Source: CANRIN01 sp964493515
GTDB taxonomy: Bacteria; Bacillota; Clostridia; Oscillospirales; JAAYOS01
Reading direction: 5' to 3'
Length of the DNA: 64,000 nt
Assembly (NCBI GenBank): GCA_964493515.1
Contig: CAZBNJ010000001.1
Span: 62,001-126,000 of the forward strand
In this document: positions 1-12,800 of the stretch, one piece after another
Position numbering within the stretch: the first letter of the stretch is position 1
Layout of the letters: every line of letters starts with the position of its first letter
Position numbers and translations under genes: made by a program
Notes under the pieces: model-generated
Database searches by the model: none
The model's input: the letters and a program-made list of their open reading frames with translations, nothing else
What the model was told of the DNA's origin: nothing

Positions 1-865
1 GCTGTCCGTAGGTGTTGTCGCCCCAGACGGCTACCTTGCCGTCGTTTGCGCGCTTGCCGTCCTTGTCCGTCGTGCCGCCCTCGAGTATCGCCATCACGCT
101 GCCGAAGCCGCCGGATATCGCGACAGCGTTCGACTGCACCGCGCCCTCGGCGTACGAGTGACCGATGCGGCTCGCGTTCGCGGTTCCGAAGTCGGCGTCC
201 TTACCCCAGCTGATGACGTCGCCCGAGCGGGTCAGGACGTGGCTGGAGTAGCGGTTGGCGGAGATGCCGTAAGCGAGCGCGTCGCTCGGCAGCTGTATCT
301 GTATCGGATAGACTGAGTTGGGCAGGACGTATCCGGACGCGTCTATCCTCGGATAGAGCGTCAGCTGGCTGTTCTGCATATCGCCGGTGCCGTAGAGCTT
401 GCCGCTCTCGGTCAGTATCAGGACGTGCTGGTAGCCCGCCGAAATGTCGACTATGCGGTCGGTCGGATGCTCGAAGTCGCTGCCGATGATGTTGGTTATA
501 TCCATCTCGACCGGCTTTATCTTTGCCTCCATCGAGTTGCCGACGCCGAGCTGTCCGTTGCGGTTCGCGCCCCAGACCCAAACTCTGCCGTTCGAGTCGA
601 GCACGACGGTGAAGTTGTAGCCGACGGCTATCTTAACGCCGGTTATCTCCGCCATCGAGACCGGCTTGCCGCTGAGATCGGTGCCGTTTATCATCGAGCC
701 GGGGCCGATGACCTGACGCGGCGAGGTGCTCGACGGGAAGTCGGCGTAGGCCGAGCCGATGCCGAGACGTCCGTCCGCGTTCGAGCCGAAGGTCCAGACC
801 GTGCCGTTGTCGCGCAGCACGACGCTGAAGTCGTTGCCGCCCGCGACCTGCGGATAGACGACGCT
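1..865 (-). repeat. RCC1 propeller Y, first five blades (cut by left edge)
   Basis: Blade cores lie near 798 (F-G-S-N-A-D-G-R-L-G), 585 (W-G-A-N-R-N-G-Q-L-G), 400 (Y-G-T-G-D-M-Q-N-S-Q), 210 (W-G-K-D-A-D-F-G) and 30 (V-W-G-D-N-T-Y-G-Q, continuing past the edge). If the seven-blade rule holds, two more blades and another divider or anchor lie to the left. Confidence 0.88.
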
Positions 866-3800
866 CGGTTCGCTCTTCTCGTCGCTCTTGTTCTTGGGCA
901 GCGGCATGACGTTCACCTTGACAAACGCGCTGAACGTCTGACCGTCCGGTGCGGTGTACTCGGCGACGACATAGGTCACGCCGAAGCCGCGGGCGGTGAT
1001 GAGTCCGAATCTGTCCATATTGGTCGGGTCGTTTCCGACCGTCGCGACCGACGTATCGAGCGAACGGAAGGTTATCCTGCCGCTCTCTATCTCGTCGAGG
1101 GTCACGTCGTGCACGACATTGCGCTGAATGACGTTGAAGCCGTTGGTCGTGCGGGTTCCGAAGAAGTACGGATCGAGCCTCAGCTCTCCGCCGACGTACA
1201 GCGAATTCTCATACTGCGTATTCACCGAAGTCGCGCGGTCGTACCAGCCGTCTCGGATCACGCTGTCGTCATAGCCGGTCGCGCCGGTCAGCGGGTCGGT
1301 GGTCTTGGTGTATGCCGCGTCGTACCAGTTCGGGATGTAGTGCATGAACAGCGTGCGCTGGGTCTTGTCCACGCCGACACGCACCGCGCTCTCGACCGCG
1401 CTCTGCGACACTCCCAGTTCGACCGAGCCGAGCGCGCCGTAGTTGTTCGTGCCCCAAGCCCAGACCGAGCCGTCGTCGCGCACCGCGAGCGCGTGTCCGT
1501 TGCCCGCCGCGACCGCTATCATGTCGCCGGTCTCCGTTCCCTCCGCGACCTTTGCCACGACGGTGGCGAGCGCCGCGGTGTTGTTGCTGCGTGTGGCGGT
1601 ATCGCCAAGTCCGAGCTGTCCGCGGTTGTTCGCGATGTTATTGAGCGCGACGGTATAGACGTTGCCGCTCGTTGCGAGCACCGTCATAAATCCGTTGCCG
1701 AGGTCTATCGCCTTCGCCGCCTCGGGTATCTGATTCGCGCCGTTTCCGCTGACGCGGATCGGGGTCGCCGAGCCGCCGCCCCAGACCCAGACCGTACCGT
1801 CGCGGCGCAGCGCGGCGGTGTAGTTGCTCTCCGCGGTTATCGCCACAACGTCGTCTATCGCAACGCGCACCGGCACCATCTTGAAGGTGGCGTTGGTGTG
1901 AGTGTTCAGGTTTATCTCGCGTATCACGTTGCCGGTGTCGCGAGTATTGCCGAGCTGTCCGTAGGTGTTGTCGCCCCACGCGTAGACGTTGCCGTACTGG
2001 TCGAGCACCACCATGTGGTTCGTGCCCGCAGCAGCCGCGACGATGTTGGTGAGGAAGACCTCCGCCTTGGCGTAGCCCTCGGTGATGCTCACGTCCTTCG
2101 AGATGTACGGCGTGGTGGTGGTGTTTTCAACTATCGTGCGGTCGAAGTGGCCGAATATCTCATCGTCCCAGGTGTTGGTCAGCGACGGATTCTCCACGCC
2201 GCGCAGCACCATAGCGGGCGTCGCCTGGGCGTTGCGCATTATCTCCGCGTCGAAGCCCATGAAGTCCGGGTTCTCAAGCGAAGTGCGGTTGCGGCCGAGC
2301 ACGCCGTAGTTGTTAAGACCCCAAGTCCAGACATATCCGTCCGCGTCCACCGCGACCGAGGCGTTGCCGCCCGCCGCGATGTCCACTATCCAGGCGGTGG
2401 TGTCGAAGTTCACGGTAAGCGGGGTCGCGCTGCGATCCGGCGACTGACGGCCGAGCAGGTACAGCGAGGAGTTGAGGCCCCACGCGTAGACCACGCCGGT
2501 GTCGCTCAGCGCGAGCATATGCTTCGCACCGACCGAGACCTTGACGATGTTCTTCAGATAGCCGCCGGTCGCGGTCGAACCGCTGAAGTCGACGACCTGG
2601 ACGGGCGCCTGCATGTAGTCGGTCGCGCCCTCGGCGTTGAAGTAGCCAGCGCCGAGTATGCCGTCGGCGTTGTTGCCCCACGTCCAGACCGAGCCGTCGC
2701 TGAGCACCGCCGCGTTGGTGTAGCCGTTGGAGGCGACCATCGGCGTGTAGCGCACCGAGGTGTCGTTGTAGTAGCTGTCGTGCGTGTTGAGAACGACGCT
2801 GCCGTCGGCGTCCTTCTGGGCCTTTGCGTATTCGTCGGTGGTCAGGAACTTCTCTATCTGTCCCTCGTCGTCGAGGTGGCGATACTCTATCTCCACATCG
2901 CGCGAGTAGTTGATGAAGCGGTCGGAGACGGTGACCGTGCCGACGTTATAGCGCTCGGTCGGGTCGGCGAGCACGATGTAGTCGTTCGTCGCGGTCAGGA
3001 AGGACGAGCTGTCGTACACGTTCTTCATTGTCGACGAGCTTATCTCAAGGTCGTCGGCGCGGCGAGCCGCCTGCGAACGGGTGCGCAGCAGGTTCATGTA
3101 GAAGAAGTCCATCGTGTAGACGGCGTCCTTCTTTATCACAAACGCCTGGTTGTCGCCGAGGACTATCTTGTCCGGCAGCGGATTCTCGCCGTCGAACACC
3201 ACGCCGCCCTTGACGACGGTGTTCATGTCGGGTATGCGCGATATTGCCGAGAAGAGGGTCATCTCGCCTACGACATTGTTGTCCTCCGAAGGCGTGACCA
3301 CACCGTACAGCTCGTCGAGCTGCTCGTCGCTGAGCGGGCGCTCGCCGGTCAGATAGGTCGCGAGGTTGTCGAATCCGTGGCGCGCGAGTATCTCCGCCGC
3401 CGCGAACGGATCGTTCTTGGCAAGCTCCGCCATGTTGTCGGTCAGCGTGATTATCGCGGCGTAGGCAAGCTCCATCTCGCTGTTCGCGCCGGAAGCTATC
3501 GGCAGCAGCGAGCGATAGAGCACACCGTCGTCCTCGTTCGGTACGCGTCCGTCGGAGGACACGCTCTTTTCGCCCTCGACGCCGAACTCGCGTCCCCACG
3601 AGTAGCTTGCGCCCTCGCCGAGCTGGTAGCGGTCGTTGAGACCCCACGCGTACAGCGCGCCCTCGTCATCCATGACTATCGAGAAGCTGCCGCCTGCCGC
3701 GAGCGTCGGACGCTCCGCGTCGTAGGCGTATCTGCCGCTGCCTATGGTATATCCGGTGTTGCGGTTGGTGGTGTTCTCCGCGTAGTTCATCGTGTAGACC

Positions 3801-6800
3801 GGGTCGAGCGCGCTTATCTCGGTCGGCACCGCGCGGTTGCGCAGGTCGCCCTGACCGAGCTGTCCGTTCGCGTTGGTGCCCCAGGCGTAGACCCTGCCCG
3901 AAGCGGTGGCCGCGAGATAGTGACCGTCGCCCGCCGCTATCGCTATGACCGGATCGACATTGCCCATCGCGTCCGCGTTGCCGAGCACACGTCCGGTGTC
4001 GTCGGCAAGCGGGCTTGTCGAGTTGTAGTTGTAGACCCTGCCGCCCGCGAGGTATATCGCGCCGCTCGAGCCGGCGGCTATCGCCTCAACACCGCTTATC
4101 GACGCGGTGAGCGTCTTTGTCGGCGCCTGATACACATAGCCGTGAGTGCAGCTTCTGTATAGCGGATTTGCGTTCGTGTCGATGAGATACACGCCGCTCG
4201 CGGTCGAGTAGTAGAGCTGCTTCGAGCCGCCGAAGTCAGCCGCCGTCACGCCGGTCACGCCCATGTACGAGCCGTCGATGACGCCGACCTCGCCCCACGC
4301 GTAGAGCACGCCGTTCGAGGTGATAACGCCGGTGGAGTTGCCGCCCGCGAACACCTTCGCCACGCTCGATATCGTGAAGCTGCGGGTCGTAGTGTAGTGC
4401 GAATAGCCGGAGTCGTAGTGATAATCCCAGTAGAGGGTCGTGTCCATGCGCACGGCGTAGCCCGCGCTGGTGGTGTTGTGCGCCGAGTCGATGGCTCCGT
4501 TCGACGCGCCGAGGCGTCCTATCGGGTACTTGGTGTTGTAGCTCGAGGTCAGGTTCGCCATCGCATACGCGGTGTTGCTGCCCCATGTGTAGACCGCGCC
4601 GGCCGAGTCGAGCGCTATGGCGTGGCTTGCTCCGGCTGCGATCATCACGACGTTGCGCAGATCGTCCGCGTCGCGGTTCGAGTCGGTGCGCATCACCTGC
4701 ATCGGCGCTGCGATGTATCCGCCGATCGAGCCGATGCCGAGCTGTCCCTTGGTGTTGTCGCCCCACGCCCAGACGGTGCCGTCCGCACGCAGCGCAAGCG
4801 TGAACTTGTCACCCGCGACTATCATCGGGCTGACCTTGGTGTACTCCTTGTTCGGCTCATAGACCTGAGTCGGGGTTATCGTCACCAGGAAGGACTCGGT
4901 AAGTCCGCTGGTGCGGTCGGTCACGGTGATTATCGCGCTGCCCTCGCTGCCCTTGGTCGGAAGCAGGCGGAACTTGGGCGCAGTCTTTACGCCGTTCTCG
5001 TTATACTCGCTCTCCTCGCGCACGGTCACGACCGCGCTCGACGAGCTGACTTCGATGTCTCCGGCGCTGCTCATGGCGTCGAACACGTTGATATAGCCCT
5101 CGTTCGAGAGCGCGAACGCGCTGAGCAGCAGGTACTCCTCGTCGGTTATCGTGACGCCGTTCTTCCAGTCGGCGACGTTTGCGATCGACTCGCTGCCCGC
5201 GCCGCTCATGCCGCTCTGGACGGTCATGCTCAGGCGCGCGGCCTCATTGGTGCCGGTAGTCACTGCCACGAGCGTGCTCGACGAGCCGAGCGTGTTCGTG
5301 CTCACGCCGAGCTGTCCGCGGTCGTTGCGTCCGGCGGTGAGCACCAGACCGTCGTTGCGTATCATTGTCGACGACTCCGCGCCGACCGAGATGTAGCGTA
5401 TATCCTCGAGATAGGTGTCGCCCGCCGGAATTGCGCCGCCGTTCTTTATCAGCTGATCGAGCGTATAGCCCGGCTCGACCTCCGTCATCGTCGCGTAGAG
5501 CTTGTCGCCGTTCGAGCCGTCGCCCATCTGACCGTAGGCGTTAGCGCCCCAGCTGTACACCTCGCCGTTCGACGCGAACGCGAACGCGGTGTCGCCGCCC
5601 GCCGACAGTCCGACGATGCCGGTGATGTAGCTCTTCTCCGCGTCGGTGTTAGGTGTGGTGACGACGCGCATCGGGTGATCGCTGTAACGTATCGTGTTCG
5701 AGGCGGTGTCGGCGGTGCCGTAGTCGGAGACCATCTCGGTGCCGATGCCCAGCTCGCCGTGCTCGTTGGTGCCGAAGGTGTAGACATAGCCGTCGTCGGT
5801 CAGTATCATCGAGAAGCGGTCGCCGGCGGCTATCGCTACGACAACGTGGTCGTGGCTGAACGGATAGTGCGTCGTAGTCTCAAGGTTTGCGGCGGTCGCG
5901 TCGAGCACCTCGCTGCCATTTGCGCGGTAGAGGGTGCTGTTCAGCAGCTCGCGCGGCTGCACGCTGTTCGAGGTGCCGCCCAGGCCGAGCTGGCCGTAGT
6001 CATTGCCGCCCCATGTGTAGACCGCTCCGCCGCCGGTCAGAGCCATCGCGTGGTTCGAGCCTGCGGCTATCGCAACGATACCGTCCATGCGGTACTGCGT
6101 GTGGTTGAACGCGGTGTTGCCGACGTTTTCGGTGTTAGCCATCGACGTGCCGAAGCTGTAAACTCCCGCCGGGGACGCGGAATACGTCGATCCCGAATCG
6201 CGTCCGAGCTGGTAGAACTCGTTGCGGCCCCAGCTCCAGACCTGTCCCTGGTCGTCGAGCGCCAGCGAGAAGTGGTCACCCGCTGCAAGCGCGGTCACCT
6301 TTGCGGGACGTCCGGTCACGGCGGTGCGCGGCAGACTGTTTGCCTTTGCGGGCGTGGTGACATAGGTGCTCGTCGTGCCGTTGCCCACCTGGCCGTAGGT
6401 GTTCGCGCCCCAGCCCCAGACAGCGCCGGTCGAGTCGGCGGCAAGCGCGTGATAAGCGCCCGCGGCTATCGCGACGATCTTGACACCCTCGCCGAAGTTG
6501 ACCGCCACGGCGTTGTCGTCGTAGCTCTTGCCCGCAGTCACGCGGCCGAGCTGACCCATGTCGTTGCGGCCCCATGTGTAGACGGTGCCGTCGGCGGTCA
6601 GCGCCATGCCGAATCCGTTTCCGGTCGCGACATTCGGGACTATCGAGGTATTGATGTAGTAGCCGGTCTGAGCGGTCGCGGTCGTCTCGACGTCGGTGAC
6701 GCTGCCGTCCTCGCCTTCGACCTGCTCGATGACCGTGGTCGAGGTGGTCACCGCCTCGTTTGCGACCTTGCCGTTGCCGTTGACGACGATGCGCACCAGT

Positions 6801-9800
6801 CCTATCTCGACGCTGTGCTCGTCCGGATGGAGGTCGCTCGACTCGTCGTAGATTATCATGGTCACGCTGCCGGTCGCGGTAGCGTTCGCGTGTATCATCG
6901 GATGTCCGTTCGCGTCCGCGCCGACCCAGTCGATTATCTCGGTGTCGCCGCTCTGGATGACGAAGCGGAACTTCTCGCCGAGGTCGCTCTCCTCGGTGGT
7001 AGCCTCATATCCGGTCTTGGTGCGGTACCAGATAAGGTTCGGATACTCTGCGGCGCCGCGGATGAGCATATCGAGGCGCAGCAAGTCGCCCGACTTGATA
7101 ACTATCGTCGGATTCTCGTTCTTTATTACATACTTGGTCTCGCTGCCCGCGGTCATCAAGTAGCCGTCAAACCTTGTTTCGGTGCTCGACGGATCCTCCT
7201 CGGTCTCGCCCGGGATCTCGACGGTGCTCTGCATGACCGTCGCGCCGCCCACCGCGTAGGCTATCGGCAGCACGCCGTCCAGCTGGCCGACCACACGGAC
7301 GAGCGACGGCTCGCCGTTGCGCAGATCCTTGTCGCCCAGGCCCGAGCGCGAGTCGCTGTCGGACAGGCTGTATATCGAGCCGTCCAGCGTCACGACGGTG
7401 GTCAGACCCGCGTTCGACGCGACGGTGTAGACCTCGCTGAGCGGCGAAGTCGCGGTATCGTTCTCGTCGGAGGTCGCCATGTACGCCTCGCCCGCCGCGA
7501 GATAGATGTTCTCGCCGCTCGGGACGGCGTTGGTAGTGACCCAGATAACCGCCATGTTGTTGGTGGTGGTGAACGCCACGTCGTTTCCGCGCAGGCTGAT
7601 GTTGCGTATGCGCAGGTATGCCGCCTCGCTGTCGCCGTTCTTCACAACGGTGCGGTCGGAGGTGACGCTGCTTCCCTTGACGAAGTTCGCGCCCGCGTCA
7701 TAGCTTCCGGTCGGCACGCTCGCCGAGAGGATGCGCGCGGCGTAGACATGGTTCTCGCCCGCGTACAAACCCCACGCCCAGACGGTGCCGTCGCGGTCGA
7801 GCGCCATCGAGTAGTTATTTCCTGCGTGGACCGACACGATGTTGCGCAGCGGCGTGTTCGAGGCGGTGAGTACCTGCCTCATGTAGTGACCGCTGTCGGC
7901 GGTACCGCCGTTGCCAAGCTGTCCGCCGCCGTTCGTGCCCGCGGCCCAGACGGTGCCGTCCTGCTTGAGGTAGAGCGCGTGACCCGTGCCCGCAGACACG
8001 TCCACGACATCCTCTATCTTCAGGCGCTGAGCGTAATCCCAGTCGTAATCGCCGCTCTTGCCGCGTCCCATCGGGGTGCTGCCCGCGTTCGATGTGTTCG
8101 GATAGTAGCCGAACACCGCGCCGTCCTGCATCAGCATCAGCAGGAAGTCGTTGGTGGCGGCTATCTTGACGACCTTGTTGGTGTAGCCGTACTTGTAGGT
8201 CGAGGTGGTCGGATAGGCGGTCGACGCGGTCGAGTTCTCGTAGGTGCCGAACGCGCGGTTCGCGGTCGCGGCGGCGGCGAGTCCGACGTTGGTCGTGCCT
8301 ATCGCGTGGTAGGTGTCGAACGAACCGTCGACGCGGAACTCGTTGCCCGCGTGCGGGTCGCCGTAGGATACTCTGATAACGTCCTCATACGCATAGTCGT
8401 CGTTTGTGCCGTAGGCATTGTAGTAGTTGTACACATTTCCGTTCTTCAGATAGAACAGATAGCTGCCCATCGCGACAAGCTGCTCGACATCCTTGAGATA
8501 GCCGCCGGATGCGGTCGCGCGGGTCGGCAGATACGAAGCTCCGTGGTCTCCGCGGCTCGCGCTCGAGCCCCAGGTCCAGACCGAGCCGTCGTTCATCAGC
8601 GCATAGACCCTGTTGCCGCCTATCGTGAGCACGGTGGTGAGCGCGACCTGCTTGACGCTGTTTATCGCGCTGCCGTCGTCCGCCGGAACGCCGGTAGCCT
8701 CGTTTATCGACTTGTACGCGAGCATGTAGCGAGTGCCGGTGTAGCTGACCTCGGCGGTGGTGTAGAACACGCTGCCGTCCGCGTTTTCGACCTTGCGCAG
8801 CTCGCCCTTGTCGTCCTGCTTGTAGTAGTATCCGGTAAGTCCGTCAAACTGCTCGCTGAGACCGACGGTGTAGCCGCCGTCCGCGCGGTTGCCGGTCGCG
8901 CCGAGGGTGGTGTAGAAGAACTCAACGCGGATGCGCGCGGTCTGTCCGGTGGCGGTGTCCTCCACCTGGATGTAGGCGAACATACCCGGCTGGATCTCCT
9001 CCGCGTGCAGCGTCGCAAGACCGACCGTCGCGTCCGCAAACGAGATGAGACGCGGGTTGGTCGAGCTGAAGCGCAGACGCTTGCGCTTGTCCTCGGTCTC
9101 GCCGAAGCCAACGGTGTACCAGACGTTCGACGCGATGGCGTTGAAGGTGTCAACGTGCTCGCTTACGATGTTCTGCTCGGTTATCATGACCGCCTGCTGC
9201 TGGTCGACGTACAGCTTGAGCGTCATCGGGTCGTGCAGCGTGTACACCGACCTGAAGTCGCCGTCGATGTAGCCGACATCCACACGCTGCATGGTCAGCG
9301 CGTCGTAGTTCGACTGCGAATGACGCACCTGCGTCGCGGCGGTGATGGCGGCGGTGGTACCGCTCTCGCTCTCGTTGCCGAACACGCCCGCCGACGAGTT
9401 CAGACCGAAGCTCCAGACGGTGCCGTCGCCCGCGATGAGCGATCCGCTCTGAGCGGTCAGCGCTATCGCGAATATCTGCTTTGTGCCGAGGTCGGCGTCG
9501 TTTCCGATATACTCGCGCGCGCCGGTCGCCTCATAGCTGTCAAAGCGCACGTTGCGTATGCCGTAGACAGGCGCGGTGGACGCGACGGCGCTTGCGCCGG
9601 TCCTGTCCTCGCCCCACTGCATCGCGTATCCGTCGCGGGTGAGCGCCGCGCTCTGGTCGTAGGAGGTCGCTATCGCGACGATGCGGTCGTCCTTGCGGGC
9701 GTCGGTCGCCATGAAGCTCATCGTCGAGTTCGCGCGTATCGGCGAGTAGCTGTATCCGGTGCCCGCGGTCGAGCCGGTCCTGGTCGTGGCGGTTATCTGA

Positions 9801-12800
9801 TAGGAAGCGTTCGAACCCATGCCGTAGACGGTCGGCGTGCGGTCGGTGGAGATATAGGTGCGTGCGCCGCCGTCCAGCTTGTACAGCGCGCCGCTGAACG
9901 CGTTGTACTCCGCCTCGCTTGCGAAGGTCACGACCTGGAAGCCCATGACCTCCGAGCGCACGGCGTAGGTCGCGGCGGCGTCGTACGCGGCGCCCTTCGC
10001 GACATACGAGTAGGTCGGGTAGGTCATGTCCACGGTCGCGTCGTCCGCGCTCTTCTCGGTGATGTTCGACACCGCGGCAAACGACGAATCGTGCGCGTCG
10101 ATAAGACCGGACACCGCTCCGCGGCCGGTCAGATTCTCGCTGTAAGTGTGCGTGCCGTCCGCCGCCGAGGTGAATATCATGTGCGGCTCGGAGGAGACGT
10201 TGGACACAGCCACGTCTATCGTGTACTGGAGGTAGTTCGAGCGATAGCTGTTCGACTCGCCCGCGCGTATCGGCATCGGCACGCGCTGATAGCCCTCGCC
10301 GTGCGGCGGGATGTAGCTTCCGCCGATAAGCGAATAGTTCGTGCCCGAATACGAGCCGACGGTGTACAGCTCGCCGTTCGCCATCTGGATTATCGTGTAG
10401 CCCTCGCCCGCGTAAGCAGCCGAAGCCATGGTTATGAATCCTATCGTGTCGGCGGCGGTGGACGGGTTGTAGCTGTCAAAGTTCACCGAGCTCCAGTTGA
10501 CGAATCCGCCGCGACGCATCGCTCCCGCAGCGCTGAAGGTATTGTAGTTGTTGGTGTGAGTCCAATACTGAGTGGTCTCTATCTGGCTCTTGGTGTTGTC
10601 GCCGGTGCCCCAGACCGTGCCGTCGCTCATGACGATTACGGTGTGGTTGGTGCTGCTGGACAGCGTCGAGAGCTTGCCGTGACCGCTCGGCAGAGCGACC
10701 GCGTACGGATAGACCGCGTTGCTGTAGCTGCCAATGCCCAGCTGTCCGCTGGTGTTGAGACCCCACGCGTAGAGGTTGCCCTTGGAGTCGACCGCGAAGC
10801 TCGAGTTCGCGCCGGCGTAGATGTCCACAATATCGACGAGATAGCCGTTTGCGGAGGTGTTGCGCACCTGCTGCGGCGTGTACTCGGCTGTCGTGCTGTT
10901 GTCGCCGAGCTGACCGTAGCCGTTGTAGCCCCAAGCCCAGACCGTGCCGTCCGCCTTGAGCATCAGGACATGGTTCTCGCCCGCGACGATCTTCGGGCTT
11001 GCGACCTTGTAGTTCGGATCCTCGGTTATGTCGTACTGCGGACGCACCTCAACGCGGAATATGCGCGCAAGTCCGCTCACCTTGTGGCGAATGAGCACCG
11101 TGACCTCACCGAACGTGTTCGGCACGGTCTCGAACTCGAAGTAGTCGTCGCCGTCCGCGGCCTTGACGCGGCTGACGCGCAGTATGCTCTCGTCCGACGA
11201 GATAACGTCGAAGTCGGTAAGCTCAAGCAGTCCGTTCGCGTCGTAGCCGATGTCGTGCTCGGCGTCCGCGCTCGATGTGAAGTACTTGGTGTCATAGGGC
11301 TGGCGTCCGTTCATGCCACGCTCCTGATAGCCGTCAAAGCGCGTGGTGACAGTGCCCCAGCCGTAGCCGCCGTCCGAACCGGTCTTGAGATAGAGGTTCG
11401 TGCCCGCGGTGGTGTAGCTGCGGATCATCGGGACGTGCTCGGTCGTGGTCGTGACGGTGGTCTCGACCTCCTCGCCGTCCTCGTTTGTTGTCTTAGTGGT
11501 GGTGGAAGTGCTTATCGGCGCGGTGATGTATACGCGCACGCTGTCGCGCTCCACGATGCGTATCGTCTGCGAACCGATGGTCGCGCGCTCGAGGCTGCGT
11601 CCGTCGGCGCTGTCCATGCTCGCCAGTCCGGTGTCCATCGCTATCGTCTTTTCCGCGACGGTGTTCGGGTCGGAGGAGACGTCGACGTGGGTTATCTTGC
11701 CAAGCCACAGCGTCGTGTCGTCCTTCATGCCGACGAGCACCGGCTCGGTCACGTCGGTGGTGCGATAGTCACCTATCGCGCCGGTCAGGTTTGATGCGAA
11801 GGCGCAGCTGGTGGTCGTGTTGTCGGTGCCGGTGGCGTACATCAAGCCGTCCGCGCGATATACCACCGTGCGTCGAGTACCGACAGTAATATCCACGGCA
11901 TCAGTAAACGCATCGTAATTGCCAACCCTGTCTGTCTCGCCGTGGTCGTTTATCGTCTCGCCCGCGCGCATCAACGTCGGCAGGTTCGAGCTCGTGGTCG
12001 TGCCGTTGCCGAACTGACCGTTCGAGTTGTCGCCCCACAGCCAGACGTGGCCCGCGTGATCGCTTGCCGCCGAGGTATATCCGCCGGCGTAGACACGCGT
12101 GAAGTAGTAGTCGCCGTTTCCGACCTTCACCGGCGTTGTGGAGTAGTTCGCGGTCGTGCCGGCGCCGAGCTGACCGTTGCGGTTCGAGCCCCACGCCCAC
12201 GCCGTGCCGTACGAATCGAGCGCGACGATGTGGTCCTTGCCCGCGGCGATGTCCACGATGTCGGTGAGGAACAGTCCGCCGCTCACCTGCTCGCCCGCGA
12301 GCACCTGCACCGGGTACGGACGGTTGATGTTCGTGCCGTCGCCTATAACTCCGGTGAAGTAGTTCGTGGTGTAGCTTCTGCTGCCATACGAGTACACGCT
12401 CCACGACGAGTAGTATATCTTCTGGTAAACGGTGGAGTTGTAATCGGTGTTCATACCCCATGTGTAGACCGAGCCGTCGGCAAGCAGCGCCGCGGCAAAC
12501 GCGTCACCCGCGACTATCTTTATCACGCGAGCGGTCTGGTTTGCGGTGTGGAAGCGCAGCGAGGATGCCCTGGTCGAGTCGCTCATGCCGTTCGCGTCCA
12601 GGCTGGAGTCGCCGAGCTTGCCCATGCCGTTCATTCCGACGACCTCCACCGGCACGACGCGATAGACGCCGTTTGCGCCGTAGTTGGAGGAGTTCGGATA
12701 CTCGTACGCCAGATAGTTGCCCGGGCAGTCGAAGCGGTAGCCGCTCGACATGTACGGCGCGTAAGTGGTCGCGTCGCCGGCGCGCTGCATATCGGCATAG

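Noticed and set aside
12600..12625. G-M-G-K-L-G in propeller S as an eighth blade
   Set aside because: Not preceded by the D-G-x-V-W strand; reads as loop sequence.
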